Shown: in pieces, positions 7,263 to 15,321 of the stretch
How positions within the stretch are numbered: position 1 is the first letter of the stretch
Layout: each line of letters starts with the position of its first letter
Assembly: GCF_009695545.1 (NCBI RefSeq)
Contig: NZ_VUNS01000025.1
Coordinates: 1-64,000 of the forward strand
Source: Victivallis lenta
Lineage (GTDB): Bacteria; Verrucomicrobiota; Lentisphaeria; Victivallales; Victivallaceae
DNA: 64,000 nucleotides
Reading direction: 5' to 3'
Position numbers and translations under genes: made by a program
Notes under the pieces: generated by a model
Database searches by the model: none
Told to the model about the DNA's origin: nothing
Seen by the model: the letters and a program-made list of their open reading frames with translations, nothing else

Positions 7263-8327
7263 ATGCCGAAATTATTGACAGAGACCAAACATTTTCAGGC
7301 AGCTTCGCAGATCCGCGAGCTGGTGAACACGCTGTCGCCGGGGGAAGTCCTGCCGGTAGCGAGCGAATTGATGGAGACGCTGAATATTTCGCACGGGACC
7401 GCGATGCGGGCGTTGAAGGTCCTGGCGGACGAGGGAGTTATCGTTCGCCCGATGGGCAAATTGCGCTACCGGATCGCGGAACGCTTCGAACGGGTTTCGG
7501 CCCGGATCAGCATGGTTCGGCCGGATTTTCCATCGAGTGACCTCGACGGAATGGTCCAGAGCGTCTATGAGGCCGGAAAGAAGCGAAACTGGAAATTCAA
7601 TCAGTACTGCTTCCGCAAAAGCGATGAGGTCGATTTCACTCGGATCATGGGAGAAGCCGACGCGATGGTGCTGATTCCGACCGCCGAATTCATCAGCGAG
7701 GAGCTGATCAGGGCGCTTCTGAAACCGGAACGCCCGGTGGCGGTGCTGCTGCAGCATTTGCGTCATCCCGGAATCAACAATGTCTGCATCAACGATTTCC
7801 GGGTCGGGGAGCTGGCTGCCGAAACCCTGTTCGAACGCGGACACCGCCGGATTCTCTTCGTCAAGGACCAGCCGGACGAAACCACCATGGCGGAACGTTA
7901 CCGCGGATTCTCTGCCGCGGCGGAGCGGTTCGGGATTCCATGCGGCGGAGAGTGGTTTCTCGATACGCATATCCATGCGTTTGAGGACGGAAGGGAAAAC
8001 TGCTACCGGGCGTTGTCGGAACTGATCGGCCGGAAGAAACCGGAATTCACCGCCGTTTTCTGCGCTTCGATGATGGGCGGTGTTGCGGCGCTCCGGGCGG
8101 TGCGGGAGCAGGGGCTGGCGGTTCCGGACGATATCGCGGTGCTGGCCTTCGGCGGCGAGTCGGATCTTGCACCCTATCTGTATCCGCCGCTTTCCTGCAT
8201 CGAAATCCATTACGAACTGTTCGGGGAATATGCGGCGCGGCTGCTCGAAGCTGCGCTTTCGCCGGAACCGTCCGAACCGCGCCGGTTTACGATTGAGCCG
8301 CGGCTGGTTTTGCGGGAATCCATCTGA
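7263..8327 (+). CDS. Transcriptional regulator: GntR HTH fused to LacI-type sugar-binding domain, 354 aa
   Basis: Residues 1-75 form a GntR winged helix (LMETLNISHGTAMRALKVL, then the LADEGVIVRPMG wing). Residues about 80-350 are a periplasmic-binding-protein-like effector domain of the LacI/GalR family, with GHRRILFVKDQ, a RYRGF stretch and DDIAVLAFGGESDL. Such hybrids sense a sugar. I chose ATG 7263, preceded by AAAGGTGG, over the longer frame from 7209, which would overlap operator O2. The gene has its own promoter with two identical operators and is followed after 35 bp by a secreted sugar hydrolase-like gene, so it probably represses itself and that gene until a sugar binds. The ligand cannot be read from the sequence. 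Confidence 0.9.
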   Translation: MPKLLTETKHFQAASQIRELVNTLSPGEVLPVASELMETLNISHGTAMRALKVLADEGVIVRPMGKLRYRIAERFERVSARISMVRPDFPSSDLDGMVQSVYEAGKKRNWKFNQYCFRKSDEVDFTRIMGEADAMVLIPTAEFISEELIRALLKPERPVAVLLQHLRHPGINNVCINDFRVGELAAETLFERGHRRILFVKDQPDETTMAERYRGFSAAAERFGIPCGGEWFLDTHIHAFEDGRENCYRALSELIGRKKPEFTAVFCASMMGGVAALRAVREQGLAVPDDIAVLAFGGESDLAPYLYPPLSCIEIHYELFGEYAARLLEAALSPEPSEPRRFTIEPRLVLRESI

Positions 8328-8362
8328 TGACAACCCCATCGTAAAATAGGAGGATAACGTTC

Positions 8363-10765
8363 ATGAATCTGTTTCGTCTGCTGCTTCTTTTTCTGCTGCT
8401 GCCCGGGGCATCGTCGTATGCCGGCGGAGACGCGCGGCAGGAAAAAATGTGCTGGGCGCACTACGTCGGCTGGGGCTTCAACCAGAGCGACGGTTACGAC
8501 AAGGCTGCGCTTTCGCCGGAGTGGATGCTGCATCCGTTCAACGACCGCACACTGCTCGGCAGGGATCTGCAGTGGGATTCCGGCATCTTTTTCGGCGCCC
8601 GGAAACAAATCGATGCGGCCCGCGCCTACGGTTTCGACGGTTTCTGCATCGACGTGGTCGATCCGGCTGCCTATGTGTCGGCCCTGTCGCGTTTCTTCCG
8701 CGATGCGGAGGGAACCACGTTCAAGATCGCGCTCTGCATCGACAGGCTGAATTACCCGGACGACTATCTGCTCAAGCATCTCGGCGGGTTTATCCGAACC
8801 TACAAAGATCACCCGAACGCCTGCCGGATCGACGGGAAAATGGTGATTTTCGTGTACAACATCGCCGGCAAGAAGACGGAGGAGTGGCTCGCCCTGCGGC
8901 AGGAGCTGGCGAAGCGCGGACTCGACGCTTACTATATCGCTCAGCCGATGCACGAGACTTCCATGTGGAACGATCCGGCCCGGCTCCGGGAGGTGCTGGA
9001 CGGGTTTGAATCGCTCTACGACTTCGGCTGCAACGGATTTTTCCCGGAACAGATGAAGGAGCGGCTCGCCAACGGCCGCGCCGCGCTGAAGGAGAAGCGT
9101 CCGGACGGCATGCTGGTCGGCGGCATCGCGGTCGGTTACATCGGTTTCAGCTCCGCCTTTTACCGGCCGTTTCTGAATACCGGCACGCTTCGGCACAACT
9201 GGGAGGCGGCGCTGGCGAACGATGCCGACTGGGTCTGCATCACGACCTGGAACGATTATATTGAGCATACGCAGTTCGAGCCCTCCGCGATCAACCGAGA
9301 CGCGCTGCTGCTGATCAACCGCGAGTATCTGGACAAATGGCGCGGAACCGTTCCGCCGGCCCGTCCGCCGAGGGTGATTTACAGCTATCACGAGGAGACG
9401 GTCGCCGGGGACGACCTGACCATCGAGGTCATGAATTTCTCCTACACGACTCCGGACGCCAAAGCCCGGGTCCGGCTGCTCGATGCGGCGGGGAAGCTCC
9501 TGCACGAGTTCCCGGAAATCTCCCTGACCCGGAAGGAAATGGGCGTCAGGACGCTCCGGCTGAATCATGCGGAGCAGAGGGACTGGAGCGTGATCCGGGT
9601 TCAGGGCGCCGTCTATGCCGCCGGAGAGAAGCCGGAGTTCAAGGAGCTCTATCCGATCGTCCGCCGTCCGGGGCGGGTTGAGAGCGTGCGTACCGTCCGC
9701 GTCCGCCAGGACGACCTGACCGTTCCCGCAGTTTCGCTCGAACTGCGGAAGACGGACGGCCGGAGCGTTGCGCATATCCGGATCAGCGGCTGGACGTTCG
9801 CCGGCAAATACGAGCTTCTCCGCAACGGCTGGCCGGTGGCGGAGGGGGAGATCAGCCATCTGAAGAAACCGGTCTGCGAGATCGCCGTTCCGCTGCCGGA
9901 GCCGGCACGTTCCCCGGCCGATGTCTATCTGGTCCGGCTGACCGATGTTTCGGACCGGATCGGCTTCAGCAATCCGGCCGTTGATGTCCGGCCCGGCATC
10001 GAGGGGAAGAGCCTCCAGCCCGTTGTTGTGACCGGATCGGACTTCGATGAGAACTGGCCGATCTGGAGCCGCCGGATTTCGCGGCTCAAAAAGGCGGAAG
10101 TGCGGAATATGGAATTTCCGGAACGCGACATCTTCCGCGTCCGCTACGACTTCACGGAAGGGGAGGGGAATCTGCTCGTTTCCTCTTCCGGCTGGACGGT
10201 TCCGGCGCGGCTCGGCTGCCGGGGCGGTTTCTCTTTCGACGTGGTTCCGGAGGCGTCGCCGGCGTGGAAAAAAGCACCGGGACCGGACGGCGCGGAACGG
10301 AATCTGCTCGCCTTCGACGGAAAGGACGACAATATCGCATTGGCGTCCCGCACGATGCCGTACGGACCGTTCACGCTTGAATTCCTGCTGCGGCCCGGCA
10401 GGAAGGGCTCCCCGATGACGCTCTTCTCCGACCGCTGCGGCATCGAACTCTCTCTCGATGCGGAGCTGCGTCCGCAGCTTCGCCGCGGCAATGCTCCGAT
10501 GCTGGCCGGGAAGAAGCTTCTTCCGCCGGAGCGCTGGTCGCATCTGGCCGCCGTCTACACAGGGAAAAGGATGCAGCTCTATCTTGACGGCGTGAAAATC
10601 GGCGAGTGCGACGCCGAAGCATGCACGATCCCGATCAACTCGCTGGCGCGGATCGGCAATGCGCTCGAACTGAACAACGGTTATCAGGGAGAGCTTGCCG
10701 GATTTTCACTGGAAGGCGCGGTTCGCTCGCCGAAGGAATTCCAACTGCTGAACCAGCGGAAATAA
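8363..10765 (+). CDS. Secreted GH71/GH99-like glycoside hydrolase with C-terminal LamG domain, 800 aa
   Basis: A 19-residue signal peptide (LFRLLLLFLLLPGASSYA) is followed by a TIM-barrel domain (about 28-320) opening with WAHYVGWGF and closing with ITTWNDYIEHTQFEPS, the pattern of GH71 alpha-1,3-glucanase and GH99-like enzymes. A beta-sandwich linker region follows (about 330-620). The last 160 residues are a LamG/concanavalin-like domain (GPFTLEFLLRPG, ERWSHLAAVYTG, MQLYLDGVKIGE, PINSLARIGN). AGGAGG lies 9 nt before ATG 8363. It is probably co-transcribed with the regulator just upstream. It should act outside the cytoplasm on a glycan. The GH family is inferred from sequence style; the exact substrate is unknown. 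Confidence 0.78.
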   Translation: MNLFRLLLLFLLLPGASSYAGGDARQEKMCWAHYVGWGFNQSDGYDKAALSPEWMLHPFNDRTLLGRDLQWDSGIFFGARKQIDAARAYGFDGFCIDVVDPAAYVSALSRFFRDAEGTTFKIALCIDRLNYPDDYLLKHLGGFIRTYKDHPNACRIDGKMVIFVYNIAGKKTEEWLALRQELAKRGLDAYYIAQPMHETSMWNDPARLREVLDGFESLYDFGCNGFFPEQMKERLANGRAALKEKRPDGMLVGGIAVGYIGFSSAFYRPFLNTGTLRHNWEAALANDADWVCITTWNDYIEHTQFEPSAINRDALLLINREYLDKWRGTVPPARPPRVIYSYHEETVAGDDLTIEVMNFSYTTPDAKARVRLLDAAGKLLHEFPEISLTRKEMGVRTLRLNHAEQRDWSVIRVQGAVYAAGEKPEFKELYPIVRRPGRVESVRTVRVRQDDLTVPAVSLELRKTDGRSVAHIRISGWTFAGKYELLRNGWPVAEGEISHLKKPVCEIAVPLPEPARSPADVYLVRLTDVSDRIGFSNPAVDVRPGIEGKSLQPVVVTGSDFDENWPIWSRRISRLKKAEVRNMEFPERDIFRVRYDFTEGEGNLLVSSSGWTVPARLGCRGGFSFDVVPEASPAWKKAPGPDGAERNLLAFDGKDDNIALASRTMPYGPFTLEFLLRPGRKGSPMTLFSDRCGIELSLDAELRPQLRRGNAPMLAGKKLLPPERWSHLAAVYTGKRMQLYLDGVKIGECDAEACTIPINSLARIGNALELNNGYQGELAGFSLEGAVRSPKEFQLLNQRK

Positions 10766-10782
10766 GAGGGGATTTAATACCG

Positions 10783-10896
10783 TCAAAACATTGATATGAG
10801 CAAGAGTGCCTTCAACCTGATCGGACAATATGTCACAATATAACCGCGATTGCGCATAATACCGGGTATGTGAAGTTTCCGTATACGGTCTGTCAT
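10783..10896 (-). pseudogene. 37-aa remnant of a pseudopilin leader
   Basis: On the minus strand AAAAGGAGTT sits 5-7 nt before an ATG encoding MTDRIRKLHIPGIMRN and then an unrelated short tail. HIPGIMR is also encoded, by the identical DNA, directly before the pseudopilin at 11219. The TLIEL transmembrane segment that should follow is missing. It is best read as a decayed or truncated copy of a pseudopilin 5' end, though a short expressed leader peptide is possible. Confidence 0.45.
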
Positions 10897-11225
10897 GATA
10901 TAACTCCTTTTGTTGAATGAATTTATTCGGCCTCTGGCGGCTGAATTGTTCCGTTTTTGTTTCCTGGACTCGTCTGTCTGCATTGTCGCGGGATTCGCGG
11001 GGGGAAATACATTTCCCCCGCACCCCCATTTCTTACTCTGTGCCGGGCTTTCATTTCCCGCTGGTTGCGTCCTTACCGCCCGCGGCGGCCAACTCACCGC
11101 CCGCTTCGCGGGCTGCAGCAGAGGGCCTTCTCTCCGCTGCGTTCACATCCGCTGCGCGGCGCCTGCCGCGCTTTTTTTGCCGGGCGGCAATGCTGTTTCA
11201 TTTCACATACCCGGTATTATGCGCA
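10851..11225. repeat. 24-bp perfect inverted repeats flanking 327 bp
   Basis: The segment 10851-10874 and its exact reverse complement at 11202-11225 each encode the HIPGIMR leader of a pseudopilin, on opposite strands. The enclosed 327 bp hold no clear gene. They include a GCCCGC-TTC-GCGGGC hairpin (11099-11113) and a C-rich stretch (11000-11190). The arrangement suggests two copies of a pseudopilin leader facing each other, or a small invertible or mobile unit. Confidence 0.7.
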
Positions 11226-11878
11226 AACCGTTCACTTTGATCGAACTTCTGGTCGTTATTGCCATCATCGCCATTCTTGCCGCCATGTTGCTTCCGGCTC
11301 TGAATAAGGCGCGTTCGGCTGCCAAAAATACGCAGTGCCTGAACAATCTCAAACAGATCGGCGTCTATGTCGGCATGTATGCCGCGGACTACGACGGCTA
11401 CTTCGTGACACAGCCTCTTTCGTGGGACTGGAGCGGCGGCGCACTCGGCAAGATTGTCGGCTGCTACGCCCAGTGGGACGGCGATTGTCCCGTGGTCGGC
11501 AGCGATGCCCAGAAGATCGCACGCTGTCCGAACGATCGGAAGTGGACGAAGTGGGAACCCTCCTACCGGACCATCGGTTTTGAAGGCCTCTATTACTGGG
11601 CCGGCTGGAAGCAGAATGACAACTGGTTTTACCAGAAGCTCGAAAAAATCGTCAAGGCTGCGGGCAAGGCATCGAACTACACGGCCCTGGTCGCAGACGA
11701 TCCCGGGCTCGAAAACCATGTGGATGGTGTGCGGATCTGGCTGAACCGGCTCAAGGCCAACGGCAGCGTCAGCAGCTTCTACGACCACCAGGGGAATCTG
11801 CCGCTCACCGGCGGCCGGGCTTTTTGGAGCGATTACACCCGTCGCAGTGAAATATGGAGACTGATGGGCTCAGATTGA
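11219..11878 (+). CDS. Type II secretion-like pseudopilin, 219 aa
   Basis: The N-terminus is a type IV prepilin/pseudopilin signal: a short basic leader, then [20 protein letters not shown] with Glu at +5 of the mature protein, followed by the [20 protein letters not shown] helix typical of the Lentisphaerota/Planctomycetota family. The globular part has paired Cys and aromatic-rich loops ([18 protein letters not shown]). The usual HxxGxNxxFxDGHV-like ending is altered to SSFYDHQGN. The start ATG 11219 has no ribosome site; a 16-codon frame from 11190 overlaps it, and the conserved HIPGIMR leader lies in frame just before it, so the true start may be upstream. Function is not known; such proteins often sit beside sugar-degradation genes. 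Confidence 0.8.
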   Translation: MRKPFTLIELLVVIAIIAILAAMLLPALNKARSAAKNTQCLNNLKQIGVYVGMYAADYDGYFVTQPLSWDWSGGALGKIVGCYAQWDGDCPVVGSDAQKIARCPNDRKWTKWEPSYRTIGFEGLYYWAGWKQNDNWFYQKLEKIVKAAGKASNYTALVADDPGLENHVDGVRIWLNRLKANGSVSSFYDHQGNLPLTGGRAFWSDYTRRSEIWRLMGSD

Positions 11879-11925
11879 ACATCCGGAGATGTACGGACTT
11901 TTTTCGCCTTTTTCCCGTTTCACGC

Positions 11926-11954
11926 TTGACAGCCCGGGCTTGGCGCGGCATAAT
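11926..11954 (+). promoter_or_regulatory. Promoter of the DUF4832 gene
   Basis: TTGACA (11926-11931), a 17-bp spacer and CATAAT (11949-11954). The predicted start near 11961 gives a leader of about 40 nt before ATG 12000. Confidence 0.8.
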
Positions 11955-11999
11955 ACGTGCGGACAATTGGCCGGTTTCAGCCGGCCGGAAAGGAAAAAT

Positions 12000-13442
12000 A
12001 TGAAGACAGTCCGCGCGATCGCCCTGCTTGCCCTGATCTGCTGCCCGCTTCTGCCGTCCGCCGCGGAGCCGGTGACGGTGGCGCTGCGGGATCACGGCAG
12101 GGCGCTGCTGAATCCGGGAATGGGCTGGACCATGCATTTCTATTCGAATCTGACGGAGCATTACGGGTCGAAGCTCGAGCCGTCGGATACGCTGGAGTGG
12201 TTCGAGGGGTGTTCCGTCGTCTATCTGCGGCTTCCCTGGGCCTTCCTCGAGCCGTCGGAGGGGGATTTCCGCTGGTCGCTTGTCGATACGCCCGCCCAGC
12301 GCTGGATTTCCCGCGGCAAGAAGGTGGCTTTCCGCTTCACGACCTCCGAAAACTGGCTGGAGTATGCGACGCCGCGCTGGGTGGAGCAGGCCGGGGCGAA
12401 GATGGTGCGTTACACATTTCCCGGCGGCCCCGCTCCGGACGGCGCCGCGGCGGACCCCGTGTTTGACGACCCGGTTTACCTTGCGAAGCTGCGCAACTTT
12501 CTGCGGGCGGCCGGAGAGCGGTACAACGGCAATCCCGACGTCGCCTTCATCGATGTCGGCACCTTCGGGCTCTGGGGCGAAGGGCATACGCTGATGACAC
12601 AGCGCCTGAAGCCGGAAGAGAATGAACGGCTTGCGCGGATTCACATCGACCTGCACAAAGAGTATTTCCCGGATACGCAGCTGGTGATTTCGGACGATGT
12701 CATCGGCCCGGAGACGCCCGGAGACGATTTTCCGCTGATGCGTTATTGCCGGGAGCGCGGGATCTCCCTCCGCGACGACTCGATTCTGGTCCAGCCCGGC
12801 GAAAAGGCGTATTTCCATGCGGAACTCGCCCGGGCATTCTGGCCGGAGCTGCCGGTCGTGCTCGAGCATGAGCACTACGGAAACACGCGGAAGAGCGGCT
12901 CCTGGAACGGGGAAACGCTGCTGCGTTCCGTGGAGGAGTACCACGCCAGTTATCTGTCGATCCACTGGTGGCCGGAGATCGAATGGCGGGAAAATGTCGA
13001 AACGATCCGCGCCGTCAACCGCCGCCTCGGATACCGGATTGTGATTCCGGAGCTGACGTTTCCCGCCGGGATCGTTCCCGGCGTCCCGTTCGAAATATCG
13101 ATCCGGGCCGGAAACGCCGGAGTCGCTCCGCCTTACCGGGATCTGTTTCCGGCCTATACGCTGACGGACGAACGCGGCGGAATCGCCGGCGTACTTGTCG
13201 ACGAAACTTTGAATTTTCGCCGGCTGCCGGTCGGTCCCGCCGGCCGGACGCCCCTGACGAAGCACGTCTCCCGCCTCACTCTCGATGCCCGCGCTCCGGC
13301 AGTGAAGCCGGGGCGGTATACGCTGTCGGTCTCGGTCGGCAGACGGGACGGAAATCCCGAAATCGCGCTGCCGTATGACGGCGGCGACTCCCGGAACAGG
13401 ATTCCGGTCGGATCGGTTGAAATACTGAAGGAGCCTCGCTGA
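12000..13442 (+). CDS. Secreted DUF4832-type protein, glycoside-hydrolase-like, 480 aa
   Basis: A signal peptide (VRAIALLALICCPLLPSAA) is followed by a barrel-like domain starting NPGMGWTMHFYS, the usual opening of DUF4874/DUF4832 proteins, with YLRLPWAFLEPSEGDF, an FIDVGTFGLWGEGH segment and LEHEHYG as likely active-site stretches. From about residue 350 a beta-sandwich domain follows (FEISIRAGNAG to the end). ATG 12000 is preferred over the longer frame because it lies downstream of the promoter, has AAAGGA just upstream and begins a clear signal peptide. It is a single-gene unit closed by a hairpin. Members of this family occur in sugar-utilisation loci; the substrate is unknown. Confidence 0.8.
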   Translation: MKTVRAIALLALICCPLLPSAAEPVTVALRDHGRALLNPGMGWTMHFYSNLTEHYGSKLEPSDTLEWFEGCSVVYLRLPWAFLEPSEGDFRWSLVDTPAQRWISRGKKVAFRFTTSENWLEYATPRWVEQAGAKMVRYTFPGGPAPDGAAADPVFDDPVYLAKLRNFLRAAGERYNGNPDVAFIDVGTFGLWGEGHTLMTQRLKPEENERLARIHIDLHKEYFPDTQLVISDDVIGPETPGDDFPLMRYCRERGISLRDDSILVQPGEKAYFHAELARAFWPELPVVLEHEHYGNTRKSGSWNGETLLRSVEEYHASYLSIHWWPEIEWRENVETIRAVNRRLGYRIVIPELTFPAGIVPGVPFEISIRAGNAGVAPPYRDLFPAYTLTDERGGIAGVLVDETLNFRRLPVGPAGRTPLTKHVSRLTLDARAPAVKPGRYTLSVSVGRRDGNPEIALPYDGGDSRNRIPVGSVEILKEPR

Positions 13443-13463
13443 GGGCGAACTTGCCGGGGAAAG

Positions 13464-13484
13464 GGCGCCGTTTTCGGCGGCGCC
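13464..13484. terminator. Bidirectional hairpin between convergent genes
   Basis: GGCGCCG (13464-13470) pairs with CGGCGCC (13478-13484). It sits exactly between the stops of two convergent genes; the T-runs are weak. Confidence 0.5.
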
Positions 13485-14327
13485 TCAATTCGCTTCGGAA
13501 TTTTCCGGCTCTTCCGGCTCGTCGTCGGCCGGGTAGTAGGGGTAGGGCATATAGTCGAGCGATTCATCCCCTTCGGTGCCGGAGAGCGCCTGCGCAATGG
13601 TCAGGATATAGCGGAAGCTGTCGCTGTTGACCGCCGCGGCGAACAGGGTGGTCGAGGCGAAGCGTAGCAGCATGCGCCGGTCCCAGAAGTCGCAATGCTC
13701 GATGCCGGGGGCCGCGCAGACCTGAAAGTTGCGGCCCGGCAGCAGAAGCCGCCCGTCGCCGTCGTAGAGCGCGAATTCCCCCATGACCCGGACCAGCTTG
13801 ATCCGGAAGGCCGGATCGGCGATTTCGAGGATGATCCCGGCCAGAAGCGAACCGGCGCCGACTCCGTTTTCAAGCACGGGGCCGATGCAGTAATATTCCG
13901 GGTGCAGCGTGGTTTCCGCCATGGCCGAGAAGCCGGATTTCCGCATGAAATACGAGAGGTTTTCGAGCGTCCGCTGCGGAAAGCGCCGCGCTTCGGTGCG
14001 GAAGTCCTCCCAGAGCCGAACCAGCCCCGGCCGCGAATCGTTGTCGTACCATTGCAGATGCACGTCGATCAGTCCGTCGATGAGATCGACTTTCGGCGCG
14101 TCGAGCTTTGCCGCGAACTCCCGCCGCCGCCGCCGGAGCGTGATGGCGGCCTGAAGCTGATGGGCGCGCCGCCGTGCGAGCGCGTCGTCGCTTTCCTGCA
14201 GTTCGGCGAGCACTTCCCCGAGCTCCTGCTCACGGTCCAGAAGCTCGGCCATGGCGCTGACCGCCACGTGCTCATCCTCATCGTCCAGGAGGGAGATCAG
14301 GCTTTCAAGACTCGGATTGCGACTCAT
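13485..14327 (-). CDS. SirB1/transglutaminase-core-like protein lacking the catalytic Cys, 280 aa
   Basis: Residues 1-75 are helical and acidic (LESLISLLDDEDEHVAV, then RRRAHQLQAAI), like a HEAT repeat or coiled segment. Residues about 95-230 resemble the SirB1 N-terminal transglutaminase-like domain: LENLSYFMRKSGFSAM, a tyrosine-rich step, GPVLENGVGAGSLLAGIILEIA, then a GRNFQ equivalent of the PGHF step. Where active members have a catalytic Cys/His arrangement, none is evident. The C-terminus is acidic and Pro-rich. ATG 14327 overlaps the end of the upstream exonuclease gene by 23 nt, so the two are translationally coupled. A structural partner role is inferred from this coupling only. Confidence 0.6.
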   Translation of the reverse strand: MSRNPSLESLISLLDDEDEHVAVSAMAELLDREQELGEVLAELQESDDALARRRAHQLQAAITLRRRRREFAAKLDAPKVDLIDGLIDVHLQWYDNDSRPGLVRLWEDFRTEARRFPQRTLENLSYFMRKSGFSAMAETTLHPEYYCIGPVLENGVGAGSLLAGIILEIADPAFRIKLVRVMGEFALYDGDGRLLLPGRNFQVCAAPGIEHCDFWDRRMLLRFASTTLFAAAVNSDSFRYILTIAQALSGTEGDESLDYMPYPYYPADDEPEEPENSEAN

Positions 14328-15117
14328 TCTGCGTCGTTTTCCTGACCGGGAATTTGCCGAGAAGCGCGTCGTTTGCGATCGACTTGACCTCTTCGGAGAA
14401 ATCACTGCGCACGATCCAGCGCAAAAAGCCCGGATCATTCGCCGCAAGCTCCTTCAGCGTGCGTCCTGCATTTTTGCCGAAATTGACAACGACTTCGTCG
14501 CCGCTCCATTTGAACCGGCGGGTCCGGTCGACCGCATCGGCGCCGAGCAGGTCGCCGAATTCGGCGAGGCCGCCCGGATCGCGCGGCAGCTCCGGGTGTT
14601 TGGCGAACTGGCCGAGCAGCACCTCGAAGGTCGCCGCAGTATCGGCCGCCGCGCCGTGGGCTCCTTCAAGCTCCTTGCCGCAGAAAAATTCATAGGCCGC
14701 CGAGAGCGTGCGCGGGTAGAGTTTGCAGAAGATGTTGTAGACGTCGACGACCTTGCGGTCATCCACCTTGAATTCGAAGCCGGCGCGCTTGAACTCCGCT
14801 TCGAGCATCGGAATGTCGAAGCCGGTGATGTTGTAGCCGCAGAGGTCGCAGCCGTTGATGTAGTTGAAGAGCTTTTCGGCGATGAGCGAAAAGACCGGGC
14901 ACTCCTTCACATCGTCGTCGGTGATGCCGTGAACCGCGGTCGCCCCGGGCGGAATCGGCATTTCCGGATTCAGCCGCCGCACGGTATTCTGGGTGCGACC
15001 GTCCGGGAACACTTTCAGCACGGCGATTTCGACGATGCGGTCGCGCTGAGGCATGATTCCGGTGCTTTCGATATCGAATACGACCAGCGGCCGTTCGAGC
15101 TTCAATTCATTTGACAT
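14305..15117 (-). CDS. DnaQ-like DEDDh 3'-5' exonuclease, 270 aa
   Basis: Exonuclease of the DNA polymerase III epsilon family. VVFDIESTG (Exo I, DxE), NITGFDIPML (Exo II), and HGAAADTAAT (Exo III, with the His of DEDDh) are all present in residues 8-165, so it should hydrolyse single-stranded 3' ends. The C-terminal 70 residues (FKWSGDEVVVNFGKNAGRTL to DPGFLRWIV) are a DUF3820-like domain found attached to such exonucleases. The start at 15117 is supported by AGGAG about 10 nt upstream and by the typical MSNELKLERPLVVFD opening. It is not the housekeeping dnaQ by context; a repair or processing role is likely. Confidence 0.88.
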   Translation of the reverse strand: MSNELKLERPLVVFDIESTGIMPQRDRIVEIAVLKVFPDGRTQNTVRRLNPEMPIPPGATAVHGITDDDVKECPVFSLIAEKLFNYINGCDLCGYNITGFDIPMLEAEFKRAGFEFKVDDRKVVDVYNIFCKLYPRTLSAAYEFFCGKELEGAHGAAADTAATFEVLLGQFAKHPELPRDPGGLAEFGDLLGADAVDRTRRFKWSGDEVVVNFGKNAGRTLKELAANDPGFLRWIVRSDFSEEVKSIANDALLGKFPVRKTTQNESQSES

Positions 15118-15224
15118 GGCAGAGGGACTCCTGTTAACTTTCATTATTAAGTGAGAATATATCACGGTTTTACATGCAATGCAATCGGATTTTCCGATTT
15201 TCCGGCGGGAATGCCGGGCCGGGA

Positions 15225-15253
15225 TTGACAATTTTCCCCTTTTATGCTATTGT
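15225..15253 (+). promoter_or_regulatory. Promoter of the V4R/cyclase/amidase operon
   Basis: TTGACA (15225-15230), a 17-bp spacer and TATTGT (15248-15253), a 4/6 match to the -10 consensus. It lies about 70 nt upstream of the first start codon. Confidence 0.6.
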
Positions 15254-15321
15254 TATCCCCGTGCGGGCGTCGGGGAGTTGCCTGCCGGAAACAAGTCTGC
15301 TTACAATCCGGGGAGGATTAC

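Noticed and set aside
8210-10543. Minus-strand open frame of 777 codons opposite the GH71/GH99-like gene
   Set aside because: Shadow of the plus-strand gene; Arg- and Pro-rich with no recognisable domain.
10910-11218. Long N-terminal extension of the pseudopilin frame from 10910
   Set aside because: The extension reads through C-rich DNA and hairpins, has unlikely composition, and would bury the prepilin signal 100 residues inside the protein.
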